Assembly: GCA_048013815.1 (NCBI GenBank)
Contig: CM106586.1
Coordinates: forward strand, 6,758,001 to 6,822,000
Length of the DNA: 64,000 nt
Origin: Setoptus koraiensis
Lineage: Eukaryota; Arthropoda
Reading direction: 5' to 3'
This document shows positions 39,939 to 49,122 of the stretch, in pieces. A program made the position numbers and the translations under genes. The notes beneath the pieces are model-generated. The model saw nothing but the letters and a program-made list of their open reading frames with translations. It was not told the DNA's origin and made no database searches. Every line of letters begins with the position of its first letter. The first letter of the stretch is position 1.

Positions 39939-39984
39939 ACCATATCGAGGTTGCACCGCACCACCGTGCACACCTCGATATGGT
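39939..39984. repeat. inverted repeat, 13-base arms
   Basis: accatatcgaggt and its complement flank a 20-base loop rich in caccg. Confidence 0.9.
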
Positions 39985-40439
39985 AGCCAGTTCCGACGGG
40001 CCATTGCGGCGCACCGACCTGCACCGATCGGCACCAACTGCGTGCACCGGCCGGCGGCAGCAGCTGACAGCGTGGCAGCTCCTCTTTCGCACCACCTGCA
40101 CCCTCGCTGCCGGGCCTCGTTGCAATGGGTTGCCGGTTGGCAGTCGCCGGTTGCCGGTTGGCAGTTGCAGGCGTCGGGCGTGCTGTCGGAGCGGCGCAAA
40201 TCGGCCAACAGCGACCGAGCGGCGACAACCGCGCCGAAGAATCGACGCAGCGCCGACAGCACCTAGCGGCCTGCCAATAATATTGGCCCAATAGCAGCCT
40301 GCCAGTCACTGGCAGCTAGTGGCAGCCGACACTGGTGCGCTCGGTGCGTGCACCGAGTTGCACCAGTTGTCACCGTGCGAGCGTGGTGGTGTCATCGCGC
40401 TCGTTTGCGACCATACTATGGTCACCATAGATCGCCGTG

Positions 40440-40795
40440 AATTTGCGCAACTCCGGCCCGGTAAACCCGATTCCGACGGGGAGCCATTTGCGACCAACGA
40501 TTTGTCGATCAAACTCTTGAATGGCCTTGTGTTTTCCATTGAATGCGATTTGTTTCGTTGCAAGCGTCCGGCCCGACAGGTAGATCGATGGTCGTGGCTG
40601 CGACCAGCGATCGCGACAGTGGCGCCAATGGCGCTAGTGGCAACGTCCATCAGTTCAATCCGTCTGGTTTCAACAGGTCGCCCAGTGACGGCGAACGAGG
40701 CTCTCGATTCAGTTCGCCGACACCAAACCAAATAATCGTATCGAGCAGAACAATGATAAATAACAGATTTACCAGCAGCCTGCTACTGGCACCGC
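40440..40795 (+). pseudogene. decayed copy of the neurobeachin central region (fragment c)
   Basis: It matches the reverse of bases about 59905-60240, the part of neurobeachin starting at FRIPEFKWSHLL. Readable pieces in shifting frames are FSIECDLF, ARQVDRW, HQFNPSGFNRS and SPTPNQ, against FSIECDLF, ARQVDQS, YQFNPSGFNRS and SPTPNQ in the parent. Over 106 compared bases the copy is about 60% GC and the parent about 50%, by hand count. The whole is frameshifted and not a gene. Confidence 0.9.
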
Positions 40796-41751
40796 CAGTA
40801 ACAGGCGACAACTGGTGCGCTTGGTGCACGCATCGAGTGGTGCATGTGTCTGACACAACCTATGCCGCATGGGCTATGCGCCACACTGTACTACTAGTAG
40901 TGGGCCCTGCCGGTGCACGGGTGCGCGCAACAAGCGGCATATGGCACTAGGTGCGCTCGCGGTGCTCAAGTGCACACGGGCCGGTTTTGCATGCCACTTT
41001 TGTCGATCTTTATCTCACTATATTTCGCGGCCTCACTATGATTCTTGGCCGGGCCGGCACCCAGCGGCCCCGCGAGCACGTATTGTTGCGCGTCGCTCGC
41101 TACTGGTTGCTCTGTCGACGCCAGAGTCTGTTGGTGCTGCCGCTGCTGCACCATGTTGTCCGACTGATTCATTCGCAATGAACGATGATGGTGCAGCAAC
41201 TGGTGGTGCGCATATGGCAACTCCGCACCCAGCTGCCGACAAACACGCAAAGGCCGCGACACACATGCGCGTCGAGAGGGGTGCACCGTGCACCAAACAA
41301 TTGTGCCATCGGTGTGCACAGGTTGTGGACAGTTTGCGCGCACAGTGTGATAAAAAGTGTCTTTTTGTCAAAAAGTGTGGCACACTGGCGCGGACAGAGA
41401 GTGGGCACAATTGACACAATGCCACTGCGACAATGGGCCCGTGTTTGCGAACACTGTTGGCCGAACACTGTCAGCAGTGTCGGCAGAATCGGCAGTGTCG
41501 GCAGTGTGGCCGGAGTAGCCAAAGTGGCCTGCGAGCAGACGACACACGGAGCAGAGAGCGACGAATCGATCGATTACTGTGCCAGCAGACGAGCGCGTCA
41601 GCGAGCAACAAAACTGCACACGCACCGTTCACCTGGCCGGTTGTTGCCAGGTGAACAAGAACAATTGTCGCCGTTGTCGCTGGCCTGGTGCTGGTGCGTC
41701 CGACAAACGCCGCCGCCCACGACACACGCTCCGAGCGTCGCCGTGTCACAT

Positions 41752-41818
41752 GGTGCTGCTGTTGTTGTCGTTGTTGCTGTCGTTGTTGCTGTTGCTGTCG
41801 TTGTTGCTGCTGCTGTCG
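41752..41818. repeat. TTG/CTG microsatellite
   Basis: Runs of ctgttgttgtcg and ttgttgctg. Confidence 0.9.
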
Positions 41819-42190
41819 TCTGTGTCGACAGAGCAACATGTGGCATTGGACGCCAGTGATTGGAGGAAGCCTCGCCGCGTCGCTAAACGAAATTGCAATT
41901 GCACGCGGGGCCCGCTGCAATTTGTGACGCTGCGCTCGGTGCACGCCGCAGCGCACGGCCGGAGTGTGCTGCATCGCTGCATTGGCTGCTGTGCACCAGT
42001 CGGGCACAGCGGCTCTGTTGCGCGAGTTGCATAATTACACTAGTGCGAGTCGAGTAATAGCCGATAGCAGTTGAACTTGTTGTTGCAGTTGCAGTAGCAC
42101 TTGTTGTTGACTAGTGTGCCGCAGCAGCACTTGCACTGCATGCAGCGCAATATAGTTTGTCGAGGGGCGCTGAACTTGAGCTCGCAACAA

Positions 42191-42215
42191 CGACAGCAAC
42201 ATCAACTGCGACTGC

Positions 42216-42265
<50 letters not shown>

Positions 42266-42290
42266 CGACAGCAACTGCGACTGCAACAGG
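42191..42290. repeat. CAA microsatellite between flanking direct repeats
   Basis: About 18 CAA units (42215-42268), flanked on each side by cgacagcaac and actgcgactgcaac. The flanks suggest the CAA run expanded inside an older duplicated word. Confidence 0.9.
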
Positions 42291-43166
42291 CCAACAGAGC
42301 GGGCAAACAATTGTGCAAATCCGACGCGGCGATAGATCGCGTATCAGAGCTGCTGCGGCGAGCAGTTGATCTGTTTTCGCGTTTCGGCGCGACCGAGCAC
42401 GCAGACAGTCGCAAAAGTGCACACAAACGAACGCAGGCTTAACATTTAACAATTGCAACGACTGGTCGTCGTCGTCGACGACGACGACGAGACGCTGCTC
42501 GACGGATAAAGCCAAGGCACCACAACAAGTGGAAGTTGAGCGTTCACGGTCACTGACTGCACTGCCGAGCACACACTGGACTGGCCGTCGGCCGGACTCG
42601 CCGACGTCGAGGTCGCCGTCGCGTAAACGTCGACAAGTGAACGTCGAGTGAACGTCGTCGACAAGCGAGAAAGACGCGAGAGGCGCCACTCGCAGCAGCC
42701 GACCAGGCGGCCGGGGGGCCTCGTCCGGCGACAAGTGATTGCCGCTGGCAAGTGCATGCGGCTGGGTGCACGCAACAGCCGGCCGAGGGGCACCGTTTGT
42801 TGGTCGCTGTTATCGCATTCCATTCTAACAGAGAGTTTCTGTTGCGCGTTTGGCCCTTTCGTTCGGGCACGCAGCTCAACAACCGGCAAACGCACAATTT
42901 GTGTGATACAACAACAAGTTGCGAGCGGACAAGTGCCACAACTCGCCGGGCCGGACCGCTCGGCCAACCAGCAGGCCAGTCCGGCCCGACAGGCCCGACA
43001 GGCAGTGAATGGGCGCCAAGGGCTACTTGTTGGCAGCTTCCATTGGCAGCTTGTTCGCCTCGAAAGTTGAGACGAGTAGAAACGACCCGACAGTCCAACG
43101 CGATTTGCCATTTCTGGTGCACCCTGTACGCCGGTGTTGTGCGCACAGTGGGTACGGTACAGGGCG

Positions 43167-43207
43167 TACCTGTTGTGCCAGGTATTATACCTGAGGTATA
43201 ATACCTG
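43167..43207. promoter_or_regulatory. cluster of four CAGGTA/TACCTG words in a palindrome upstream of Snail copy 1
   Basis: TACCTG at 43167, 43188 and 43202 and CAGGTA at 43179 lie in 41 bases, about 420-460 bases before the ATG. Bases 43179-43192 and 43194-43207 are a perfect 14-base inverted repeat around a single G. CAGGTG and CAGGTA are targets of Snail-family proteins; that they bind here is inference. The centre also holds TATAATA. Confidence 0.5.
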
Positions 43208-43427
43208 TGCACACTGGCAAAATGTGCAAATGTCAATATAGATTGTGCCTAATACCGCGTGCGCATGCGCCGCATTTGGTGTCCGGCACAGTGCGACGAA
43301 TGCGCCCATTGCGCATGTGTGCGTTTGGCTGTTGTTGGCTGCTGTTGACTGTTGTTGGCTGTTGTTGGCTGTTGTTGGCCGCTGTTGGTATCAGTCGATC
43401 AGTTGCCAGTTTGGGTGAATTGAGCAA

Positions 43428-43487
43428 ACGCAAACAACATTTCGTCATTTCACGATTGCATCTCGACCCGTGAACGTCGCAATCACA
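43428..43487 (+). promoter_or_regulatory. leader/promoter block shared by the two Snail genes, copy 1
   Basis: This run shares with 48098-48160 the strings acatttcgtcattt, cgattgcatctcgacc and gtgaacgtc, at matching spacing. It lies about 140 bases before the ATG of copy 1. It is probably the start of the transcript or a proximal control element kept since the duplication. Confidence 0.7.
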
Positions 43488-43504
43488 ATCCCGCAAACAA
43501 TTGT

Positions 43505-43622
43505 TGATTCACCAATTCGCCAGCAACAACGCAACAACCGCAACAACCGCAACAACCGCAACCACCGCAACAGCAGCAACAACAGCAACAACCGCAGCAA
43601 CAACAAACTTCAAACAACAAAC
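43505..43622 (+). promoter_or_regulatory. CAA-rich leader of Snail copy 1
   Basis: The probable 5' untranslated region is a run of caacaaccg and caacagcaa words with no ATG before 43624. Such stretches are unstructured. Copy 2 has a shorter one of the same kind at 48165-48212. Confidence 0.5.
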
Positions 43623-43623
43623 C

Positions 43624-44184
43624 ATGCTTCTGTCCTATCTAGCCAAGCTATACAATGGCGCGCACCAAACCGGCCAGGGCAACATTGAACACCAGGCGGC
43701 CCTCATTGAGACGCTGCGACAACAACTGGCCACCCAACAATTGGCCCCCGTGGGCGGCAACTCGGACGAGCAACCCTTCGACCTGAGCATCAAGTCCACC
43801 TCGAGCTCCTCAATGGGCACCATGAGCAGCAACAGCAACAACAACAACAGCATCAGCGACGGCGGTTCCATATCAGTCAAATTAGACCTAATGCTCGACG
43901 ACAGCCAGCAGCACACCAACAACCCCATCATGTTGAGCGCCTCGTCGCCCTCACTCAAGTCGCCTAAACGATATCTCATCGATCGTTACATCCAACAATC
44001 AATGCAACATCATCATCAACCACAACAACAACAACAACAACAACAATCGCCACTGCACCAAAGCCAAGCCAACAACAATCATCATCACGTTGGCCAACAG
44101 CCACTACAGAACATATCACAACAGTCGAACAATATGGTTGTCAATGTTAATCTAATGCAACAATATCAATTGCAGCTCCAACAA

Positions 44185-44215
<31 letters not shown>

Positions 44216-45057
44216 AGCAACACGATCAATATCTGGCCGCTCAGACGTTGCAACATCTACAACAGGGCAAATTAACATCGTCGCCATACAACAATCATCA
44301 TCACAATTCCACATCGCCACAAACAAACCCAATTCAATTGCACCATCGCCAGCCAGAAGCCAAAATAGCTTTAGATGATCTGTTGCTCAAGCAACAACAC
44401 CACCACCAACTTCAACAACATATTCAGGAGCAGCTTAGATTGCACAAGAAACAGCACCATCTTGAAATGGACGATGATCTAATATCGGGCGACGACGACG
44501 ACGACTTGGACTTGGACGACGAAGAGGACGACGACGCCTTCGATATATCATCTAGCGAATCGTGTCACAGCCACCATCATCACGAGAACAACGATGACAA
44601 TATGCATATTCATAAGCAGCATAAATGTAGTCGCAAAACAAAAAAAGTCAATCATCATCACAGCGATCAAATGAAACAAGCCACCCACAAGCCTCAACCA
44701 TTCAAAGTTATTAGAGATGATGACAACAATTTCTGTTGTCAATATTGTGCCAAAAAATACACATCCGTAGGTGCATTAAAGATGCATATAAAAACACACA
44801 CCCTGCCATGCCAATGTCCCACTTGTGGCAAACAATTTTCCAGACCCTGGCTATTGCAAGGACACATTAGGACACACACCGGAGAGAAGCCATACAAATG
44901 TAATATCTGCGATAGAGCCTTTGCGGATAGATCCAATCTCAGGGCTCATCTACAAACGCATGCCCAAGTTAAAAAGTACTCTTGTAAATGTTGTTCAAAA
45001 ACATTCTCCCGTGCCTCATTATTATCCAAACATGAGGAACATTGCACTGTGAAATAA
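43624..45057 (+). CDS. sna: Snail-family zinc-finger transcription factor, copy 1
   Basis: The protein has 477 residues and is predicted to be a nuclear, DNA-binding repressor of the Snail/Escargot/Worniu group. Four fingers sit at the C-terminus, at about 371-392, 396-418, 424-446 and 452-474. The linkers THTLPC and [18 protein letters not shown] and the string [14 protein letters not shown] are hallmarks of Snail rather than Scratch. The last finger is C2HC-like. Residues 51-57, PFDLSIK, fit the CtBP corepressor motif PxDLSxK. No vertebrate-type SNAG end is seen; the protein starts [10 protein letters not shown], as does its neighbour, which fixes the start at 43624. An upstream in-frame extension has no ATG and lies in a CAA-rich leader. 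The middle holds Gln, His and Asn runs, the motif [16 protein letters not shown] and an Asp-rich patch. No intron is needed. Whether it is the orthologue of sna, esg or wor cannot be told here. Confidence 0.95.
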
Positions 45058-45101
45058 CTGCAATGACACCATCGGGACCTGTTTGACATTGTCTATGTAT
45101 T

Positions 45102-45109
45102 TGTACATA
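45102..45109 (+). promoter_or_regulatory. Pumilio response element in the 3' UTR of Snail copy 1
   Basis: TGTACATA matches the Pumilio/FBF core UGUANAUA exactly. It lies 45 bases after the stop codon and is also present in copy 2. Confidence 0.6.
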
Positions 45110-45130
45110 TTTATATTTATATATAAAAAA

Positions 45131-45147
45131 TATTTATTTATTATTAT
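45131..45147 (+). promoter_or_regulatory. AU-rich element in the 3' UTR of Snail copy 1
   Basis: tatttatttattattat carries overlapping ATTTA units, the class of element that speeds mRNA decay. The same string stands at 49106 in copy 2. Confidence 0.55.
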
Positions 45148-45268
45148 ACAATACACTTTATTATTGCACATTACCATTACTTTTCCTTCTGGGCATAAAA
45201 TCTAATAACATTTCTTTCGTTGCATGATACATCATAGATCTTCTGTCGGCATTCACAGTGTTAGCAAC

Positions 45269-46300
45269 ATACCTTGTCTTCGCTTTTCAGTAATACTTAA
45301 TCGAGTTGTGACTTGGGGCTTTCCGTTTCGGCACCTTATCGCATGGCCCACAGATAAAGGGGTTGATCTACCTGTCGCAAGTTGGATTATGCCACTGTGA
45401 TTTTTTGCCATGTTGGTATCGATTTCGCTATTGTTTTATTGATATACTGGACGAGAACTCGTTGCTGAGACTTTGAGACAAGATTGTTGGCAGTTGCCTC
45501 GAATGCATACAGAAAGTTATGAGAGCCGCACTCACCAAATTAGGACTGTTCCTTTTCGCCTCTCAATGTCAGGATTCTTCATCATTGAGATGGGAAGAGA
45601 GGGAAAATCTTATGATTTCAGTTTGTGATAAATGAAGATAGCTTATCTGATTACAACATGCCGGGTACCAATCACTATATGTGAACATTGAATGTGATCT
45701 TATGGAATATCATGCTTTATGCTCAAAAGCTATGAAAAGCTGGTGTTGAATATCACAACTATATAGATCGAACCAACTGCGAATGCCGTATACCCAATTC
45801 AGGGTTCGAAAGCTGTTTGAACTGATTTCCACACTAAAACCATGGTGCGAACAACAACAAAAATTGATAAAGTTGATCTTGTTTACCTAATTAGGAAGCC
45901 TGTAACTTTTGGACAACTGTATTCTTCATCAGTTCTAAGTGTCCAGCATAATCAATGGCCCTTTCATGAGTAGAGTATAGAGATCGTCAATCACACAATT
46001 GGCTAGTTTGTACTTTGTATCTGTGTGGATATATTGGTTTGCGTTGGGATTGCCTTCGATGGTCGATAACTTACTCTGTAAGAGATCGCTCATGTGATAT
46101 TTTGATTTGCGCTGATATATGAGCAAAGTAGCGCACAGTATATGAGCTGATAAGCAGTTTAAATGCTGACACAATCCAAGAAGACGCCAATTACAATGTA
46201 ATGTAATGTAACGAATATGTAGTGGACAGCTTGTCGACATCACTCATGATATATGTTGACTGAAATGCACGCCAGCAGTGTGGCGACGCTGGTCGGGCAC
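45269..46300. other. AT-rich spacer between the Snail genes, with a minus-strand open frame (45935-46243)
   Basis: This looks like mixed decayed coding DNA. The minus frame of 102 codons has protein-like text (CQHLNCLSAHILCATLLIYQRKSKYHM, then YKLANCVIDDLYTLL). No family is recognised and no start context or splice sites are convincing. It may be an exon remnant of an unknown gene. Confidence 0.4.
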
Positions 46301-46520
46301 GCTGGCAAATGCACGATCTTGCAAATCATATCATACAGAATGATGATATGATTTGTAATATTTTGCCGGATGAATTGGCATCGGAAGAGCGCACAATGGA
46401 CGCCACTAATGAAAGCGCTCGATGTATCGGCGCTAACAAATGGTCGGTGCCGGTGTTGCTGCTACCTGCTCGTGGTGGTTGTTGCTGTCGCTGTTGTCGA
46501 CTGGCAGTGGTGCCAGCAGT

Positions 46521-46605
46521 GATAGTAGTGGTGGTTGTGGTGGTTGTGGTGGTAGTAGTGGTGTTAGTGGTAGAAGTAGCGGTGGTAGTAGGAGGAGGAG
46601 GAGCG
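46521..46605. repeat. GGT/GTA trinucleotide run
   Basis: Mixed ggt, tgt, gta and agg units. Open frames through it are repeat shadows. Confidence 0.85.
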
Positions 46606-46995
46606 TCCACTTCCGACTTTCCGGTTCACACGGTGCAGCGCAGCGTCGATGGCGCTGCGCGTACCAACAGAGCGCAAACTGACCACTGAGCGGCGACGAT
46701 CAACTTTTGGCCAACTTTTGATAAGTATCACAATTACTGCTATTAGTATCACTGGCCACCGCTGCCGGTGCACCGATTCACCGATGCACCGCGACCAACC
46801 TGCCGCACCAACCTGCTGCACCAACCTGGCGCACAGTTGATGCGCGCAGTTGTTGTTTGTGTTTGTTGTGTGTTTGCTTGGCCGGCCTGGCACCGGCCAG
46901 TTGCACACCGTGTTGGCCGAGGGCGCCTTTTGGTCGCTATGTCAGCTGACTTTTGCCACTCGCGGCGCAGTGTCGCTGCCAGCGCCTCGGCCGTA

Positions 46996-47080
46996 CAGGT
47001 AGGCGCACAGGTAAACAACCAAACAACCAGGGCGCAGGCAAAGGCAGACGCTCAGGTGAAGCGCGTTGTTGCAACAGGTG
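46996..47080. promoter_or_regulatory. cluster of four CAGGTR words upstream of Snail copy 2
   Basis: CAGGTAG at 46996, CAGGTA at 47008 and CAGGTG at 47053 and 47075 lie in 85 bases, about 1.1-1.2 kb before the ATG. CAGGTAG is also the fly Zelda (TAGteam) word. One more CAGGTA lies near 47738. The function is inferred from motif knowledge only. Confidence 0.4.
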
Positions 47081-47239
47081 CACCTTGATTAGCATCTTTG
47101 ATCTGCTGGCTCTGATCCAAAAACAGCCACTGTGCGTGTGTGTGTGTCAGGCTCATTATCGCCCGCGAGCAGGGCACGCTTCTCTGGCTGTTTGTCCGCA
47201 ACTTGCCCCTCCATCACAATCTCATGATCAGATGCGACT

Positions 47240-47296
47240 CGTCTGCAGGTTGCTGCAGCAAGCACCAAGCAGATACGCTGGTGCAACCTGCAGACG
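47240..47296. repeat. inverted repeat, 14-base arms
   Basis: cgtctgcaggttgc (47240-47253) pairs with 47283-47296. It is followed by direct copies of gatgcatgcaga. Confidence 0.9.
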
Positions 47297-47847
47297 ATGC
47301 ATGCAGACGATGCATGCAGACGAGATGCAAACAAGGTGCATGCAGCGGCAGCATCTGCTGCAGCCGGCCTGCAGCCAGCAGCACGTGCACCATTTTAGTG
47401 GCTGCGGCGCTGCCCGATGATGCCGACCGGTGAGCCTTGCTGCTGGCTTTGCAACCGCTGCAAAGCCATTGGACAGGTGCGACACGGCTCGTCGCACACA
47501 ATGGCCGACACAGTGTGCACCTTTGTATTTTTGTGTTGTTTGTTGCTGGTCCATTAGCATTGGCTCAGTGGCTTGTCAGTGTCAGTGGTGCAGCTTGTGT
47601 GTCGCTTGTGGCCGCAAGCGAAAAGTCTCTCGCCCGCGCTTCCACTGCCCCACACAAAAGTGCCTACTCACACTTGAACTGGTGCCTACCACCAATTTAA
47701 GCCGCTGCCTAAATTGCCCGTGCCGCCTTGTGCTCACAGGTAATTTCCGCTCGATCGGGCCGGAGGCCCCGGCCCGCTGTGCACCACTTTGCACCGCTGT
47801 GCACCACTGTGCGCGACAAGCGAACACCAAGCGACAGACCGACCACA

Positions 47848-47887
47848 ACACTATATTACACAATGATATAGATGTGCAATATAGTGT
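47848..47887. repeat. inverted repeat, 14-base arms with one mismatch
   Basis: acactatattacac pairs with gtgcaatatagtgt across a 12-base loop, about 330 bases before Snail copy 2. Confidence 0.85.
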
Positions 47888-47904
47888 AGTGGCAACCAGT
47901 CAAC

Positions 47905-47985
47905 AACGGCAGCAACAACAACAGCAACAACGACAGCAGCAGCAGCAGCAGCAACAACAACAACAGCAGCAGCAACAACAACAAA
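47905..47985. repeat. CAA/CAG microsatellite upstream of Snail copy 2
   Basis: Mixed cag and caa units, like the run at 42215-42268 upstream of copy 1. Confidence 0.9.
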
Positions 47986-47998
47986 CGATGCAGAGTGC

Positions 47999-48026
47999 GC
48001 CTGGTGCAGTATAGACTGCACCAGGC
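47999..48026. repeat. perfect inverted repeat, 12-base arms
   Basis: gcctggtgcagt and its complement around atag, about 190 bases before the ATG of Snail copy 2. Confidence 0.9.
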
Positions 48027-48097
48027 ACCAGATGTAGCGCATGCGCATCGGGCATGTTTTGCTGCTGTTGACTGTTGGTGTGCGCATTGAATAACAA

Positions 48098-48160
48098 ACA
48101 CAAACACAAACATTTCGTCATTTATCGATTGCATCTCGACCTGTGAACGTCCCAGTTACA
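48098..48160 (+). promoter_or_regulatory. leader/promoter block shared by the two Snail genes, copy 2
   Basis: Counterpart of 43428-43487, with only a few differences. It lies about 55 bases before the ATG of copy 2. The sequence before it (gactgttggtgtgcgcattg) also resembles the text upstream of copy 1, so the shared block may reach further but weaker. Confidence 0.7.
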
Positions 48161-48164
48161 CTAA

Positions 48165-48212
48165 TTCAACAACAACAACAACGACAACGACAACACCAAC
48201 AACAACAGCCAC
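48165..48212 (+). promoter_or_regulatory. CAA-rich leader of Snail copy 2
   Basis: Short run of caacaacaacgacaa words directly before the ATG, with no upstream ATG in it. Confidence 0.45.
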
Positions 48213-48213
48213 A

Positions 48214-49050
48214 ATGCTTCTCTCTTACCTTGCCAAACTATACGACTACACAAACAACATTGAACAACAGGCGGCCATCTTCGAGGCGCTACGTCAATTG
48301 GCCCATGTTAACGACAACAACATCGCCCTGGAGGAGCCGTTCGACTTGAGCGTCAAATCGAGCTCCGGCTCGTCGCTGAACAGCAGCCACAACAACAGCT
48401 CCGTTGGCGAGCTAAGCGCCTCACTAAAGTCACCCAAAAGATGTCTCATCGAACGCTACATTCAGCAACAACAATCGCCACAACCACTACACCCAAACCA
48501 AAGTAACAATATGGTTGTTAATCCAATGCAAGCATACGACTTGCAGCTACAACAACACCACCAACTTCAACACCACCACCACCACCACCACCAACTTCAA
48601 CAACATACCCAGCTCATGTTGAAACAGCACCATCTAATATCAGACGACGACGAGGAGGACGATCCAAAGAAACAGGCCACCCATAAGCATCAACCATTCA
48701 ATGTCATAAGAGATGATGACAACAATTTCTGTTGCTCATATTGTGCCAAGAAATACACATCTGTTGGTGCATTAAAGATGCATATAAAAACACACACCCT
48801 GCCATGCCAATGTCCCACTTGTGGCAAACAATTTTCCAGACCCTGGCTTTTGCAAGGACACATGAGGACACACACTGGAGAAAAGCCATACAAATGTAAT
48901 GTCTGCCATAGAGCCTTTGCGGATAGATCCAATCTCAGGGCTCATCTACAAACTCATGCCCAAGTTAAAAAGTATTCATGTAAATGTTGTTCAAAAACAT
49001 TCTCCCGTGCCTCATTATTATCCAAACATGAGGATCACTGTTTGAAATGA
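48214..49050 (+). CDS. sna: Snail-family zinc-finger transcription factor, copy 2
   Basis: This tandem paralogue of the gene ending at 45057 is shorter, at 278 residues, with the same plan. It has the N-terminal [10 protein letters not shown], a CtBP motif PFDLSVK at 42-48, the motif [16 protein letters not shown], Gln/His runs, and four fingers at about 173-194, 198-220, 226-248 and 254-276. It lacks most of the long polyGln and Asp-rich middle of copy 1. By my hand count the finger-coding DNA differs from copy 1 at about 18 of some 340 bases, while the middle parts hardly align. The ATG context is ccacaATG. It should act as a nuclear repressor on CAGGTG-type sites, probably overlapping in role with copy 1. 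No intron is seen. Confidence 0.95.
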   Translation: MLLSYLAKLYDYTNNIEQQAAIFEALRQLAHVNDNNIALEEPFDLSVKSSSGSSLNSSHNNSSVGELSASLKSPKRCLIERYIQQQQSPQPLHPNQSNNMVVNPMQAYDLQLQQHHQLQHHHHHHHQLQQHTQLMLKQHHLISDDDEEDDPKKQATHKHQPFNVIRDDDNNFCCSYCAKKYTSVGALKMHIKTHTLPCQCPTCGKQFSRPWLLQGHMRTHTGEKPYKCNVCHRAFADRSNLRAHLQTHAQVKKYSCKCCSKTFSRASLLSKHEDHCLK

Positions 49051-49070
49051 TGAGATGATCGACTTGTCTA

Positions 49071-49078
49071 TGTACATA
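49071..49078 (+). promoter_or_regulatory. Pumilio response element in the 3' UTR of Snail copy 2
   Basis: TGTACATA lies 21 bases after the stop, in the same relative place (after ttgtctatg) as in copy 1. Confidence 0.6.
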
Positions 49079-49105
49079 TATATATATATATTTTTATATA
49101 AAGAG

Positions 49106-49122
49106 TATTTATTTATTATTAT
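49106..49122 (+). promoter_or_regulatory. AU-rich element in the 3' UTR of Snail copy 2
   Basis: The string matches the element at 45131 of copy 1, including the flanking atacacttta. Confidence 0.55.

Larger units (their letters stand above)
29700..40439. other. gene desert, fourth part
   Basis: Mainly ggccagtggcca, gccgaa, ttgttgtcg and gtgcacc words plus the arrays listed. No gene or RNA gene is recognised. A less repetitive pocket at 36900-37330 has no readable frame. Confidence 0.55.
40796..43160. other. upstream region of the Snail cluster
   Basis: No gene. GTGCACC words, TTG and CAA microsatellites, and repeats of gtgaacgtcg near 42620-42660 that echo the shared leader block. It probably includes control DNA of Snail copy 1. 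Confidence 0.45.
45090..45268 (+). other. 3' block shared by the Snail genes, copy 1
   Basis: From ttgtctatg to cagtgtt this block aligns with 49062-49243 almost base for base, including tctaataacatttct and gttgcatgatacatcatag. The likeness stops sharply after it. It probably holds the 3' UTR and poly(A) site. The last 90 bases also read open on the minus strand in both copies, in two frames, so a buried coding remnant cannot be ruled out. Confidence 0.8.
46301..48097. other. spacer upstream of Snail copy 2
   Basis: The text returns to desert style (gtgcacc, ctgcag, ttgttg words). It holds hairpins at 47240, 47848 and 47999 and the CAGGTR cluster at 46996. No gene. Confidence 0.5.

Noticed and set aside
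42111-42734. 207-codon minus frame with a Val run
   Set aside because: It passes through the CAA microsatellite; the rest has no likeness to a protein family.
43501-43623. Upstream extension of the Snail copy 1 frame by 41 codons
   Set aside because: It has no ATG, encodes only Thr/Ala/Asn repeats, and the paralogue begins at the same internal [10 protein letters not shown].
1801-47738. Scattered CAGGTAA and CAGGTGA words read as splice donors of hidden exons
   Set aside because: I found no open, protein-like text ending at them, nor paired acceptors. They are kept only as possible Snail-type binding words.
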